A DNA stretch of 14,326 nucleotides from Eubacterium sp. CAG:252 (GCA_000436535.1 FR886257.1:1-14326), one strand, 5' to 3'. Numbered from the stretch's first letter, positions 1-7,734 are shown. Numbers and translations: made by a program. The notes: a model not told the origin generated them from the letters alone.

Positions 1-110
1 GCATAAAAGATATTGCAGCTATAGCAACACCTGTACCCGGCGGTGTAGGTTCAGTCACAACATCAGTGCTTGCAAAGCATCTTGTGAGGGCTGCGAAGCT
101 TAGAGGTTAG
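1..110 (+). CDS. folD: C-terminal end of a FolD-like methylenetetrahydrofolate dehydrogenase/cyclohydrolase (partial)
   Basis: Only the last 35 codons are in the window, read from base 3 to the TAG at 108-110. They encode IKDIAAIATPVPGGVGSVTT followed by a helical tail ending AAKLRG. The TPVPGGVG(S/P)xT segment is the signature of the C-terminal NAD(P)-binding domain of FolD, the bifunctional cytosolic enzyme that converts 5,10-methylene-THF to 10-formyl-THF in one-carbon metabolism. The tail length fits the normal C-terminus of the family. A strong hairpin terminator follows 16 bases after the stop, so transcription probably ends here and the downstream sensor gene is separate. The identification rests on this one motif and the tail; the catalytic Lys region lies outside the window. 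Confidence 0.8.
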   Translation, partial: IKDIAAIATPVPGGVGSVTTSVLAKHLVRAAKLRG

Positions 111-125
111 TAAATATTAAAGTGT

Positions 126-175
126 AAAAAATTCTCCTGTGTGCATTATTAAATATGCATATGGGAGGATTTTTT
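126..175 (+). terminator. Rho-independent terminator after folD
   Basis: Two arms pair across a short AT-rich loop. The left arm reads AAAAAATTCTCCTGTGTGCAT and the right arm ATGCATATGGGAGGATTTTTT, with several G-U pairs that only work in RNA. The right arm ends in a T run. The A run on the left means it could also terminate transcription arriving on the minus strand, although no minus-strand gene faces it here. Confidence 0.85.
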
Positions 176-247
176 GGATTATACAGTTTATTGTCAGAAA
201 TTAGGGAGGGTTCAGAACAATTTTTAAATATATAGAAAGAATATATA

Positions 248-276
248 TTGTCATTTATATATTTTTTTGATATAAT
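248..276 (+). promoter_or_regulatory. Predicted sigma-A promoter for the HD-GYP sensor gene
   Basis: TTGTCA (248-253), a 17-base spacer and TATAAT (271-276) make a near-consensus housekeeping promoter. It predicts a leader of about 145 nt before the ATG at 430. In the leader, ATGATG (around 331) can pair with CATCAT (around 378) and an inner TGTC with GACA, a modest stem-loop. I do not recognise a riboswitch class in it; in particular I do not see a GEMM c-di-GMP consensus. Confidence 0.6.
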
Positions 277-429
277 AATTATAACTTTATCAGAGTAGAG
301 TGTAGAAGTTAAGAAGACATTTATAATATAATGATGAATATTGTCGTACAGGTGTGAATGACTTTTTGACAGTGACATCATAACGCAGCAGTCAACATAT
401 GACACAGCATACAGAACGGAGAGGAACTT

Positions 430-3400
430 ATGAAAAAAGGCAAGTGGTATATTGTTAGTTTATTTGTAGTATTATGTATATTGCTTAATCTGGCAGGAAA
501 GTGCGCGTCTCAATGGTTTAATCTGCCATTGTGGCTTGACTCACTGGGGACAGTTGCGGCTACTTATGTGTGCGGACCGGTGTGTGGTGTTATTGTCGGA
601 GTTACTCTTAATATTGTTTATTCTATAATATATTCGTGGACATATGTGTGTTATGCCATAGTCAGTGCCTTAATAGCAGTTGTCGCAGGTATATGCATCA
701 GTAAGGATTATATGAAAACGCTGCTTGGTGCGCTTACTGCAAGTTTCTATATAGCACTTGTTTCGTGTGCTATTTCCGTGATTTTTAATTATGCATTTTT
801 TAATGGTTATACAAGTAATGTATGGGGAGATGGAGTTATCGACTCTCTTTTAAGAATAGGTTTTAACAGCTTTTTAAGCCATGTTGCAGGACAGTTTTAT
901 ATAGATTTTCTTGATAAGGTCATAACGATGCTTGTGCTATATATATTTGCAAGATTTGATAAGGACAGGAACAGGTTTGATAAAAGGGTAATGACAGCCT
1001 GTGCGTATATTGGTTTATCAGTTATAGCTGCTGGGCAGATTATTATAAGTGCTTCGTCTGTTGGTGTGCAGGCGGCTTATAATGACAGACAGAATAATAT
1101 TAATATAGAAGAAACACTGGATTACAATTCATATATACAGACAGTGTATGGAAGAGAGAACGGCATACCGGGAGGCTGTGCCAATGATATAGTACAGACT
1201 AATGATGGAATATTATGGATAGGTACTTATGGCGGATTATACAGATACAATGGCACAGAGTTTGTATGGATGGATGAGTATGACTCTGTAAGGACAGTTA
1301 ACTGCCTGTACATAGATGAAGAGGGCAGACTGTGGATAGGAACTAATGATGATGGTTTATCTATTATGATTAATGAAACCGTTGTAAATGTTGTATCAGA
1401 AAAAGATGGTCTGCCAGCAGACACCGTAAAATGCATAACGCAGGGCGCAGATGGTGATTATTATATAGGAACTACGGGTGCTATGTCTGTTGTTTCGATG
1501 TCTGGTGGCCTTTCAGTTAAAAGTATTATAGATAATATAACTTATGCTGTCAGTGCAGACTCCGATAAGAATGGTAATGTAGCGGTTGTCAGTGATAATG
1601 GAAAGCTTAGTATTGTAAAAAAAGATACAGTCATATCCGATTATAGTGCCATAGATGGAAGTAATTATACGACATGTTCATTTGACGAAGATGGAATACT
1701 TTATGCCGCAACATCAAGCGGCAATATAGATAAGTATAAGGTGGATAATGGAATTCTTACATTCAGTGAAAGTGTAAGCTGTCATGAGCTTAATAATATA
1801 AATAAGTTACAGTTTATAGATAGTGCTCTTACAAGAGGGGAAACGCTTTTTGTGTGTGCTGATAATGGCATAGGTTATTATGATGCAAAGGGTGAATTAA
1901 TAAATATAGACACAGGTGATTTTAACAGTTCTATAGACCATATGACAGCGGATTATCAGGGAAATCTTTGGTTTACATCATCAAGGCTTGGACTGCTCAG
2001 ATTAAGCAGGTCATCATTTACGCAGCTTAAATATGTACAGAATACTGAAAGCTCAGTTGTGAATTCAGTATGTAAATGGAATGGAAGATATTATATAGGT
2101 ACAGACAGTGGACTTGCAGTCACGCTGGCAGAAGGCAGTGAAAATGTAAATGTGGGTATCGAAACACAGAATATTGACAGTTCTGTAAATGAGCTTGTTA
2201 ATGAGCTTGATAATGTAAGAATAAGATGCATAACTACTGACAGTAATAATAATATGTGGATATGTACAACAGGAAGCGGAGTATATGAGCTTACATATAG
2301 TGGAGAGATTATAAAGTATGATAAAGATAATGGCCTTAATGGAAACAGATACAGGACTATAACAGAGTTAAGCGATAATACTATGCTTGCAGCAGGGGAC
2401 TCAGGTCTTAGTTTTATAAAAAATGAAGGTGTCATCTATAATATAGGCTCTGCCATGAAAAACAACAAAGTGTTATGCACACTTGAAGCTGATATATCCG
2501 GATATGGCAGAGTAATACTTGCAGGAACAGATGGTAATGGAATAGAAGTTATACGTGATGGAGTTATAACAGATAACTATGGCAAGGATGATGGTCTTAG
2601 TTCAGAAGTTATACTAAGAATGGTGAAGGACAGTTCTGGTGAAGGAATATTTGTAGTTACGAGTAACAGCCTGTGTTATATGGATAATACAGGTGCTATA
2701 AGAATACTGGATAACTTTCCTTATTATAATAATTATGACATAGTTGTTGGAAATGATGATGACCTTTTTGTGCTTGGTTCTGCCGGAATATATGTGGTAG
2801 ATAAGACAGACTTGCTGTCAGGTAAAAGTCTTGAATATAAGCTGCTTAATGGCGATAGTGGTCTTGAAAAGGCGCTTACGCCTAATGCGTGGAATTATAT
2901 TGATGAAAATAATAATCTGTATATGTCAACTGATGAAGGAGTGGTGAGTGTTAATCTTAATGATTACACTACTAATATAAGGTCATACCGTATACAGATG
3001 AAGTCAGTTAAAATAGACGGCGAGCGCCTGAGGGTAAAAAGAGGAGAAGATATATATATTGACAGCGGGGCACATATGATAGAGATATTTCCGGAGATTA
3101 TTAATTATTCTGTCAATACTCCATATGTAAGTATATATCTTGAGGGATATGATACTGAACCAAGGACAGTGCTGCAAAGTGATATGTCTAATATAGTATA
3201 TATGAATATACCAGTTGGTACATATACATTTTATCTTTCAGTTCTTGATGAAAAGGGAAAAGTGCCAATAGTTGAGAATACTTATACAATCATAAAAAGA
3301 GCAGAAATATATGACAACTGGTGGTTTAAGGTGTATATGGTTGGCGTATTTGCACTTGCCGTTGCATACCTTACATGGATAATATTCCATACACAGATTA

Positions 3401-4062
3401 AAAGAATGCTGGATTTTCAGAAAAAAGAGCTGGAATTCGTTAAAAAGCAGCTTGAGATGGGCAATGAAACGGTTATAACCATAGCAAGGACGGTTGATGC
3501 AAAGGATGTCAATACAAGTAAACATTCACTGAGAGTATCAGAATATTCAGTCCTTATAGCCAAAGAGCTTGGATACAGTGACGAGGAGTGTGAGAATTTA
3601 CGAAAGGCAGCATTACTTCACGATATAGGAAAGATAGGTATTCCTGACAGAATACTTAACAAACCTGAAAGGCTTACGGATGAGGAGTACGCTGTTATGA
3701 AATCGCATGTTGAAAAAGGAGCAGAGATACTTAAAAGCTTTACACTTGTTAATCATGTTGAAGAAGGAGCGCTGTATCATCATGAAAGATATGACGGCAA
3801 AGGATATATGCACGGGCTTAAGGGTGAAGAGATACCTCTTAATGCAAGGATTATCGGTATAGCAGATGCATTTGATGCCATGACAGCTAACAGAGTGTAT
3901 AGAAAGAAGCTTGATAAGGATTATGTGTTAGGTGAGATAAGGAGAGGAAGCGGAACACAGTTTGACCCTAAGCTTGTTGATATAATGCTAGGACTTATTG
4001 AAAGCGGTATGATAGATATTGATAATCTGTATAAGGATGGTGAAGCTGATGAAGATAAGTAA
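430..4062 (+). CDS. Membrane sensor with Reg_prop beta-propellers, Y_Y_Y domain and C-terminal HD-GYP phosphodiesterase
   Basis: Predicted signal-transducing c-di-GMP phosphodiesterase of 1210 residues. Residues 1-205 form five or six membrane segments; the PLWLDSLGT stretch (33-41) resembles ECF S-component-like sensor modules (inference). From about 245 to 850 there are about a dozen propeller blades, for example DGILWIGTYGGLYRY and EGRLWIGTNDDG, as in two-component-regulator (Reg_prop) propellers. A Y_Y_Y-like domain follows (about 855-950, YLEGYD and VGTYTF), then a membrane helix (about 965-990), a short coiled coil and the HD-GYP domain (about 1012-1185). That domain keeps HDIGK (1064-1068), the HH pair (1117-1118), DGKGY and IADAFDAMT, but the proline of GYP is methionine. 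This layout puts the propellers outside and the phosphodiesterase inside the cell. GGAGAGG precedes the ATG. It overlaps the next gene by 14 bases, so the two are probably coupled. Confidence 0.9.
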   Translation: MKKGKWYIVSLFVVLCILLNLAGKCASQWFNLPLWLDSLGTVAATYVCGPVCGVIVGVTLNIVYSIIYSWTYVCYAIVSALIAVVAGICISKDYMKTLLGALTASFYIALVSCAISVIFNYAFFNGYTSNVWGDGVIDSLLRIGFNSFLSHVAGQFYIDFLDKVITMLVLYIFARFDKDRNRFDKRVMTACAYIGLSVIAAGQIIISASSVGVQAAYNDRQNNINIEETLDYNSYIQTVYGRENGIPGGCANDIVQTNDGILWIGTYGGLYRYNGTEFVWMDEYDSVRTVNCLYIDEEGRLWIGTNDDGLSIMINETVVNVVSEKDGLPADTVKCITQGADGDYYIGTTGAMSVVSMSGGLSVKSIIDNITYAVSADSDKNGNVAVVSDNGKLSIVKKDTVISDYSAIDGSNYTTCSFDEDGILYAATSSGNIDKYKVDNGILTFSESVSCHELNNINKLQFIDSALTRGETLFVCADNGIGYYDAKGELINIDTGDFNSSIDHMTADYQGNLWFTSSRLGLLRLSRSSFTQLKYVQNTESSVVNSVCKWNGRYYIGTDSGLAVTLAEGSENVNVGIETQNIDSSVNELVNELDNVRIRCITTDSNNNMWICTTGSGVYELTYSGEIIKYDKDNGLNGNRYRTITELSDNTMLAAGDSGLSFIKNEGVIYNIGSAMKNNKVLCTLEADISGYGRVILAGTDGNGIEVIRDGVITDNYGKDDGLSSEVILRMVKDSSGEGIFVVTSNSLCYMDNTGAIRILDNFPYYNNYDIVVGNDDDLFVLGSAGIYVVDKTDLLSGKSLEYKLLNGDSGLEKALTPNAWNYIDENNNLYMSTDEGVVSVNLNDYTTNIRSYRIQMKSVKIDGERLRVKRGEDIYIDSGAHMIEIFPEIINYSVNTPYVSIYLEGYDTEPRTVLQSDMSNIVYMNIPVGTYTFYLSVLDEKGKVPIVENTYTIIKRAEIYDNWWFKVYMVGVFALAVAYLTWIIFHTQIKRMLDFQKKELEFVKKQLEMGNETVITIARTVDAKDVNTSKHSLRVSEYSVLIAKELGYSDEECENLRKAALLHDIGKIGIPDRILNKPERLTDEEYAVMKSHVEKGAEILKSFTLVNHVEEGALYHHERYDGKGYMHGLKGEEIPLNARIIGIADAFDAMTANRVYRKKLDKDYVLGEIRRGSGTQFDPKLVDIMLGLIESGMIDIDNLYKDGEADEDK

Positions 4063-5290
4063 TATTAAAGGCATATTTAGTAAAATGCTGTCTTATACAG
4101 TAAAAAGAGAGTTCATAATAACTCTTATGACGTGTATTGCAGCAAGTATCATCATAGGCGTATATATGGTCTATTCAAGAAAGGATGAGGATAAGAGCAT
4201 TAAGGTAGGGATAATATATGTTGGTGATGCGAGTACAGCTTATACAGATAATTTTATAGAGGCACTTGCGGATATTAAAGAAGAATATGGCGATAAGGTT
4301 GAAGTTATGCCTATGTATAATGTTGCCGAAGGTACAGAGAGGGAATATCTTGAAGAGCTTGTAAATGCTGGCTGTGACCTTATATTTTCAACAAGTTATA
4401 ACTATGGCATTACAACTAAGGAAATAGCTGGTAAGTATCCGGATGTCCAGTTCTGTATGGCAACCTGTTCTAATGCCAATGAAGAGCCTTATCTTGACAA
4501 TTATCACACATTTATGGGTGCTATATATGAGGGAAGATATGCTGCTGGTGTGGCGGCCGGCATAAAGTTAAAGGAGCTTATAGATGCAGGAATAATTACA
4601 GAAAATGAGGCTAAGATAGGTTATGTAGGAGCGTATCCATATGCAGAGGTCATATCGGGGTATACAGCATTTCTGCTTGGAGCAAGGTCAGTGGTAAGCC
4701 AGACCACTATGACGGTAAAGTATACATACAAATGGAATGATTACCGTACAGAAAAGAAATACGCAAGAGAGCTTATAGATGAACAGTGTATTATTATATC
4801 ACAACATTCAGATACAGCGGGACCGGCTACTGCGTGTGAGGAAACGTCATCTGATGTACCGGTTTTTAATGTAAGTTATAACCAGAGTATGCTTGATGTA
4901 GCGCCAACCACTTATCTTACAGGCTGTAAGATTGACTGGAAGCCATATATGAAGGCTGCGGTTGATGCAGTTCTTAATGGAAATGTTATTGAGAAGAATA
5001 TCGAAGGCAATATAAATGGAAATGATGTGGGGGCAGGCTTTGATGAAGGCTGGGTTTCCATGCTTGAGTTTAATGATATTGTTGTTGCAGATGGTACCAA
5101 AGAGGCAGTTGAGAGTGTTATTGAGCAGCTTAATAAGGGAAAGCTTACTGTATTTAAGGGCGATTACATCGGTGTAAAGCAGGATAATCCACAGGATACA
5201 ATAGATTTAAGGGATGGTTATATAGAAAATAAGGATAGTTCGGCACAGACATTCGATTATATATTAAAAGATATTATTACGATAGAATAA
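4049..5290 (+). CDS. Membrane-anchored Bmp/PnrA-type substrate-binding protein
   Basis: A 413-residue protein with one N-terminal membrane helix (about residues 24-41) and no lipobox cysteine, followed by a periplasmic-binding fold of the Bmp (basic membrane protein, PnrA/Med) family. Family hallmarks include KVGIIYVG at the start of the first lobe, AGCDLIFSTSY, the TFMGAIYEGRYAAGVAAG segment, and a C-terminal VFKGDYIGV...DTIDL strand. Known members bind nucleosides or related ligands for ABC importers. Here no ATPase or permease lies nearby; instead the gene overlaps the HD-GYP sensor by 14 bases, so a ligand-sensing partner role is plausible (inference). I chose ATG 4049; ATG 4037 and GTG 4040 are in frame just upstream, and AAGG at 4033 serves 4049 best. 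A TTG at 4019 would only add a short unlikely extension. Confidence 0.85.
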   Translation: MKISNIKGIFSKMLSYTVKREFIITLMTCIAASIIIGVYMVYSRKDEDKSIKVGIIYVGDASTAYTDNFIEALADIKEEYGDKVEVMPMYNVAEGTEREYLEELVNAGCDLIFSTSYNYGITTKEIAGKYPDVQFCMATCSNANEEPYLDNYHTFMGAIYEGRYAAGVAAGIKLKELIDAGIITENEAKIGYVGAYPYAEVISGYTAFLLGARSVVSQTTMTVKYTYKWNDYRTEKKYARELIDEQCIIISQHSDTAGPATACEETSSDVPVFNVSYNQSMLDVAPTTYLTGCKIDWKPYMKAAVDAVLNGNVIEKNIEGNINGNDVGAGFDEGWVSMLEFNDIVVADGTKEAVESVIEQLNKGKLTVFKGDYIGVKQDNPQDTIDLRDGYIENKDSSAQTFDYILKDIITIE

Positions 5291-5302
5291 TTTGGAAAAC
5301 AT

Positions 5303-5332
5303 TTGACAATAGTATCTTAGATGTGATAAAAT
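5303..5332 (+). promoter_or_regulatory. Predicted promoter for the DUF2798 gene
   Basis: TTGACA (5303-5308), an 18-base spacer and TAAAAT (5327-5332), with a TG dinucleotide just upstream of the -10. It starts 12 bases after the stop codon of the Bmp gene and gives a leader of about 100 nt containing the hairpin at 5368-5435. Confidence 0.65.
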
Positions 5333-5367
5333 ACGCAAGCTTTAAATGGTTTTATTGGAAACGACAC

Positions 5368-5435
5368 ATCCTCCGGATGATAACGAACAACACATAAAGT
5401 ATTGAATATGTTAAAAGTTATCATTAAAGGAGGAT
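5368..5435 (+). promoter_or_regulatory. Leader hairpin that sequesters the Shine-Dalgarno of the DUF2798 gene
   Basis: ATCCTCC (5368-5374) is an exact complement of GGAGGAT (5429-5435), the ribosome binding site. TGATAAC (5378-5384) is an exact complement of GTTATCA (5417-5423), stacked inside it across a small internal loop (GGA/TTAAA). A further ACATA/TATGT pairing (5392-5396 with 5407-5411) can close the top. The whole 68-nt arm therefore locks the binding site, as translational riboswitches, thermometers or trans-acting RNA targets do. I do not recognise a known aptamer. The pairing is directly visible; regulation is inferred. Confidence 0.6.
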
Positions 5436-5441
5436 TTTTTT

Positions 5442-5921
5442 ATGCCAAAAAACAAATTTCAGGATGTAGTATTCACAATTATTATGGCAACTATTATGGT
5501 TTATGGAATGGTTGTTTATAATGTAGCCCTCAACACAGGTACAGTTGATGGAACAACTTTTATAGCAGCAGCGCACGAATTACCTATAATGGTGCCAGTA
5601 GCTTTCATACTTGAATTCTTTATAGTAGGAAAGATAGCAAAGATGCTTGCATTTACAGTTATGAAGCCAACAGACAGACCACAGTTTATCACATATGCAA
5701 TATCAATATGTATATGCTGCATTATGTGTCCGATTATGAGCCTTGTTGCAACAATCCTTTTCAAAGAGCCATCTTTTGGAATGTGGATTAAGACATGGGC
5801 TATGAACTTCCCAATGGCAATACTTTACCAGATGTTCTACTGTGGACCACTTGTAAGACTTATATTCAGAGCTATATTTGTAAGAAAAGGCAGCACACAG
5901 GAAGAGACAGAAGTAGCTTAG
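5442..5921 (+). CDS. DUF2798-family membrane protein
   Basis: A 159-residue integral membrane protein with four predicted helices arranged as two similar halves: residues about 8-30 and 48-70, then about 85-110 and 118-142. Each half begins with a short polar segment then a helix such as DVVFTIIMATIMVYGMVVYN or YAISICICCIMCPIMSLVAT, followed by a second helix, as in DUF2798 proteins, whose unit is repeated twice here. The function of the family is not established. The ATG sits seven bases after AAAGGAGGA, which is the base-paired site of the upstream hairpin. A strong terminator follows 36 bases after the stop, so this is a single-gene transcription unit with its own promoter. Confidence 0.75.
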   Translation: MPKNKFQDVVFTIIMATIMVYGMVVYNVALNTGTVDGTTFIAAAHELPIMVPVAFILEFFIVGKIAKMLAFTVMKPTDRPQFITYAISICICCIMCPIMSLVATILFKEPSFGMWIKTWAMNFPMAILYQMFYCGPLVRLIFRAIFVRKGSTQEETEVA

Positions 5922-5956
5922 GAATTAATTAACAATTTAATATAAATATTATGTAG

Positions 5957-5995
5957 ACACAGCGTATTAGACAGATTGTTATACGCTGTGTTTTT
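5957..5995 (+). terminator. Rho-independent terminator after the DUF2798 gene
   Basis: ACACAGCGTAT (5957-5967) and ATACGCTGTGT (5981-5991) form a perfect 11-bp stem with a 13-base loop, followed by TTTTT. The stretch from 5996 to 6161 is AT-rich and shows no clear gene or further hairpin. Confidence 0.9.
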
Positions 5996-6161
5996 GTATG
6001 TTTTAATTTTATATTATTTTATAAAACTATAGTTCTGGTTGTTAAAATATATTAATATTTACTACATAGTGTTATTTATTTACCAAATGCAGAAGTTGCT
6101 AGAGATGTAAGTTGATTTTTATAGTTAATAATAATTACAAAAGAATATGGAGGAATAAGGT

Positions 6162-6284
6162 ATGTCAGTAGCGGGAGTAAGTTCTAATAATACATATAAT
6201 TCTGGTGGTATGTCATATGCTGCAACTGCTAAAACAGATAAAAAGAAAAAGCTGTTCACTATTTTATGTAGGAAAAAAGCATAA
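6162..6284 (+). pseudogene. 40-codon stub, probable N-terminal remnant of a longer gene
   Basis: An ATG with a very good ribosome binding site (GGAGGA, 8 bases upstream) opens a 40-residue frame: MSVAGVSSNNTYNSGG, then a short alanine and lysine-rich stretch (KTDKKKK), ending LCRKKA. The Ser/Asn/Gly-rich start looks like the beginning of the flagellar-associated or DUF6033-like proteins common in Lachnospiraceae (weak family inference). The last eight codons run antisense into the 3' end of the tauE gene (6259-6284), so the original body appears to have been replaced by the exporter region. It could instead be a genuine small protein; the strong ribosome binding site is compatible with translation. 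Confidence 0.45.
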
Positions 6285-7035
6285 CCACTATGCCAAGTAT
6301 GACAAGGATAACACCAGTTGCGCGGTTGAGTGTCTTTGGAGTGGCTTTATTTGCAAATACAGCGGCAATTCTTGCCCATATAAATGTAAATACAATACAT
6401 AATATCCACACAGTTATATCAGGAATTCCGCCAATCGCAAAGTGTGATACAGCACCTGTAAATGCTGTAAATGCCATAATAAATACGCTTGTTCCTACAG
6501 CAGTTTTAAGTTCATATCCAAGTACGGAAGTAAGAATAAGTAACATCATCATACCGCCGCCAGCACCGATGAAGCCGCATATAAAGCCAATTAATACGCC
6601 ACACACAACTGACTGAATGGCACGTTTCTTAGCTGATACGCTCTCCATAGCTTCCTTTGTAGTCATAACAGGTCTTACGATGAATTTAATTCCAAGAAGG
6701 AATGTCATAAATACGGAGAAGTTACCCATTGTCGTTGAAGGAACAAGGCTTGATACATAGCTTCCAACAACTGTAAATATAAGAACACTGACCATCATAA
6801 TAAGTCCGTTTTTAATGTCAAGGTTCTTATTTTTTCCATATGTGTACGCTGATATGGCGCTGGCAAGCACATCAGAAGAAAGTGCGATACCGACAGCCAT
6901 ATAAGGCTCCATTCCTAAAAATGTGATAAGCATAGGGCTGATTACGGCAGCGGCGCTCATACCAGCAAATCCGGTACCAAGTCCGGCTCCCATACCAGCA
7001 AAAAATGTTACAGCAATAATTAATAATATTGACAT
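6259..7035 (-). CDS. TauE/SafE family anion exporter
   Basis: A 258-residue membrane protein with seven or eight helices. Both halves carry the family's small-residue motif: GAGLGTGFAGMSAAAVISP near residue 16 and GFIGAGGGMMMLLILTSVLG near residue 155, each followed by a helix with A(V)GxxL/SxV. TauE/SafE proteins move sulfite, sulfoacetate or related organic anions out of the cell; the substrate here cannot be told from sequence. The start at 7035 is preceded by AGAGGAT. The gene lies 64 bases downstream of the MarR gene on the same strand, with a hairpin leader between them, so it is probably co-transcribed with that regulator and separately controlled at translation. Its 3' end overlaps the antisense stub at 6162-6284 by 26 bases. 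Confidence 0.88.
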   Translation of the reverse strand: MSILLIIAVTFFAGMGAGLGTGFAGMSAAAVISPMLITFLGMEPYMAVGIALSSDVLASAISAYTYGKNKNLDIKNGLIMMVSVLIFTVVGSYVSSLVPSTTMGNFSVFMTFLLGIKFIVRPVMTTKEAMESVSAKKRAIQSVVCGVLIGFICGFIGAGGGMMMLLILTSVLGYELKTAVGTSVFIMAFTAFTGAVSHFAIGGIPDITVWILCIVFTFIWARIAAVFANKATPKTLNRATGVILVILGIVVMLFSYIK

Positions 7036-7040
7036 ATAAT

Positions 7041-7100
7041 ATCCTCTTTTCTGCGCACAATTTTAGTAATAATAGTTTTGTGTCAGGTGCGCACTGACAC
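7041..7100 (-). promoter_or_regulatory. Leader element copy A: hairpin with pseudoknot potential before tauE
   Basis: Read on the minus strand, GTGTCAG and CTGACAC (7100-7080) form a perfect 7-bp stem around the loop TGCGCAC. After 21 bases comes GTGCGCA (7058-7052), an exact 7-base complement of that loop, directly followed by GAAAAGAGGAT carrying the Shine-Dalgarno. The hairpin begins at the last base of the MarR stop codon. The layout is that of an H-type pseudoknot whose 3' strand abuts the ribosome binding site. It matches copies B (8237-8323) and C (11251-11337) in order, spacing and parts of the sequence. A 21-bp protein operator is the main alternative. Confidence 0.5.
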
Positions 7101-7531
7101 TAGTTGTCTTCAAGTATTTTATCAAGATTATTTTCAATCTGTTTCATACCCGTAAAAAAAGCTTCTTTCGTAGCAGTGTCCATATTATCAAAAAGATGTT
7201 CAAGAAAATCTTTTTGTAAAGCCTGTCCTTCTTTAATTATTTCGTCTGCCGCAGGTGTGCATATAAGCTGGGTTTTTCTGCGGTCGCCTTCTGTTTCTTT
7301 TCGTATGATGTAGCCATCTCCCACAAGTCTGTCCACATTGACAGAAACAAGATTTGCTTTAATCTTTCTTACTTCAACTATATCTCTTGCAGTAGTGTAT
7401 TCAGGATTATTTGCAAGAAACATAAGAATATCGAAAGCGGTCTGTGGAAGATTAATCTTGTGTAAAAACGGCTTGCATACAGAATTATATGCAAGGTTGA
7501 TTTTCTGCGCGAATTCAATTCCTGAGTTCAT
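7100..7531 (-). CDS. MarR-family transcriptional regulator
   Basis: A 143-residue winged-helix protein of typical MarR length. The DNA-binding region lies at about residues 30-100: a first helix (QTAFDILMFLANNPEYTTA), the recognition helix (KANLVSVNVDRLVGDGYI) and a charged wing ending RKETEGDRRKTQL, the conserved (D)xR(D)xR wing of MarR. N- and C-terminal helices would make the dimer interface. AGGAGG lies about 11 bases before the ATG at 7531. It heads a unit with tauE, so it probably controls that exporter in response to a small anionic or aromatic ligand (inference from family). A 12-bp palindrome just downstream of its predicted -10 suggests autoregulation. A catalytic or redox cysteine of the OhrR type is not evident; the single Cys at about residue 19 lies near the N-terminus. 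Confidence 0.88.
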   Translation of the reverse strand: MNSGIEFAQKINLAYNSVCKPFLHKINLPQTAFDILMFLANNPEYTTARDIVEVRKIKANLVSVNVDRLVGDGYIIRKETEGDRRKTQLICTPAADEIIKEGQALQKDFLEHLFDNMDTATKEAFFTGMKQIENNLDKILEDN

Positions 7532-7550
7532 ATGATTATTGGTCCTCCTT

Positions 7551-7643
7551 ATAGTAATATTAAGATTTCATAAGATAACCAGTTGTCATAGTATTAATAT
7601 TAAGGTTTCATAGAATAGTTGGTTCTCGTAGTATTAACATTAA
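7551..7643. repeat. Degenerate direct repeat (about 37-40 bp, 2.4 copies) in the MarR leader
   Basis: Units at 7551-7587, 7588-7627 and a partial 7628-7643 share ATAGTA(TTA)ATATTAAGRTTTCATA followed by a variable ARTWRYCAGTTSTC-like end. They lie between the predicted MarR promoter and its start codon. The rest of the 7532-7837 gap holds the two divergent promoters and a palindrome. Confidence 0.6.
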
Positions 7644-7691
7644 ACAGGCAACCTTTATAGCATTTACACTAAAAACTACAAAAATGAATAG

Positions 7692-7703
7692 TTCAAATTT
7701 GAA
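7692..7703. promoter_or_regulatory. 12-bp palindrome, candidate MarR (or HxlR) operator
   Basis: TTCAAATTTGAA is a perfect palindrome 2 bases from the predicted minus-strand -10 of the MarR gene, covering the expected start of transcription. It lies in the divergent MarR/HxlR intergenic region. Position and symmetry fit an autoregulatory operator; the binding protein is inferred. Confidence 0.4.
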
Positions 7704-7705
7704 GT

Positions 7706-7734
7706 ATTATAACATAGATGTATTAATAAGTAAA
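7706..7734 (-). promoter_or_regulatory. Predicted promoter for the MarR-tauE unit
   Basis: On the minus strand TTTACT (7734-7729), a 17-base spacer and TATAAT (7711-7706). It would give a leader of about 170 nt that contains the direct repeats. Confidence 0.5.

Noticed and set aside
100..405. Antisense 101-codon frame in the region before the sensor gene
   Set aside because: Low-complexity Ile/Tyr/Ser-rich product over the terminator, promoter and leader; no ribosome binding site or family features.
248..429. c-di-GMP riboswitch in the leader of the HD-GYP gene
   Set aside because: Expected biologically, but I could not find the GEMM-I or GEMM-II conserved segments; only a modest stem-loop is visible.
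1227..3813. Several antisense frames inside the HD-GYP sensor gene
   Set aside because: They mirror the codon use of the long plus-strand gene and give no recognisable proteins.
4019..4048. TTG start giving ten extra residues on the Bmp-type protein
   Set aside because: Rare start, hydrophobic extension unlike a signal or anchor start, and a better placed ATG at 4049.
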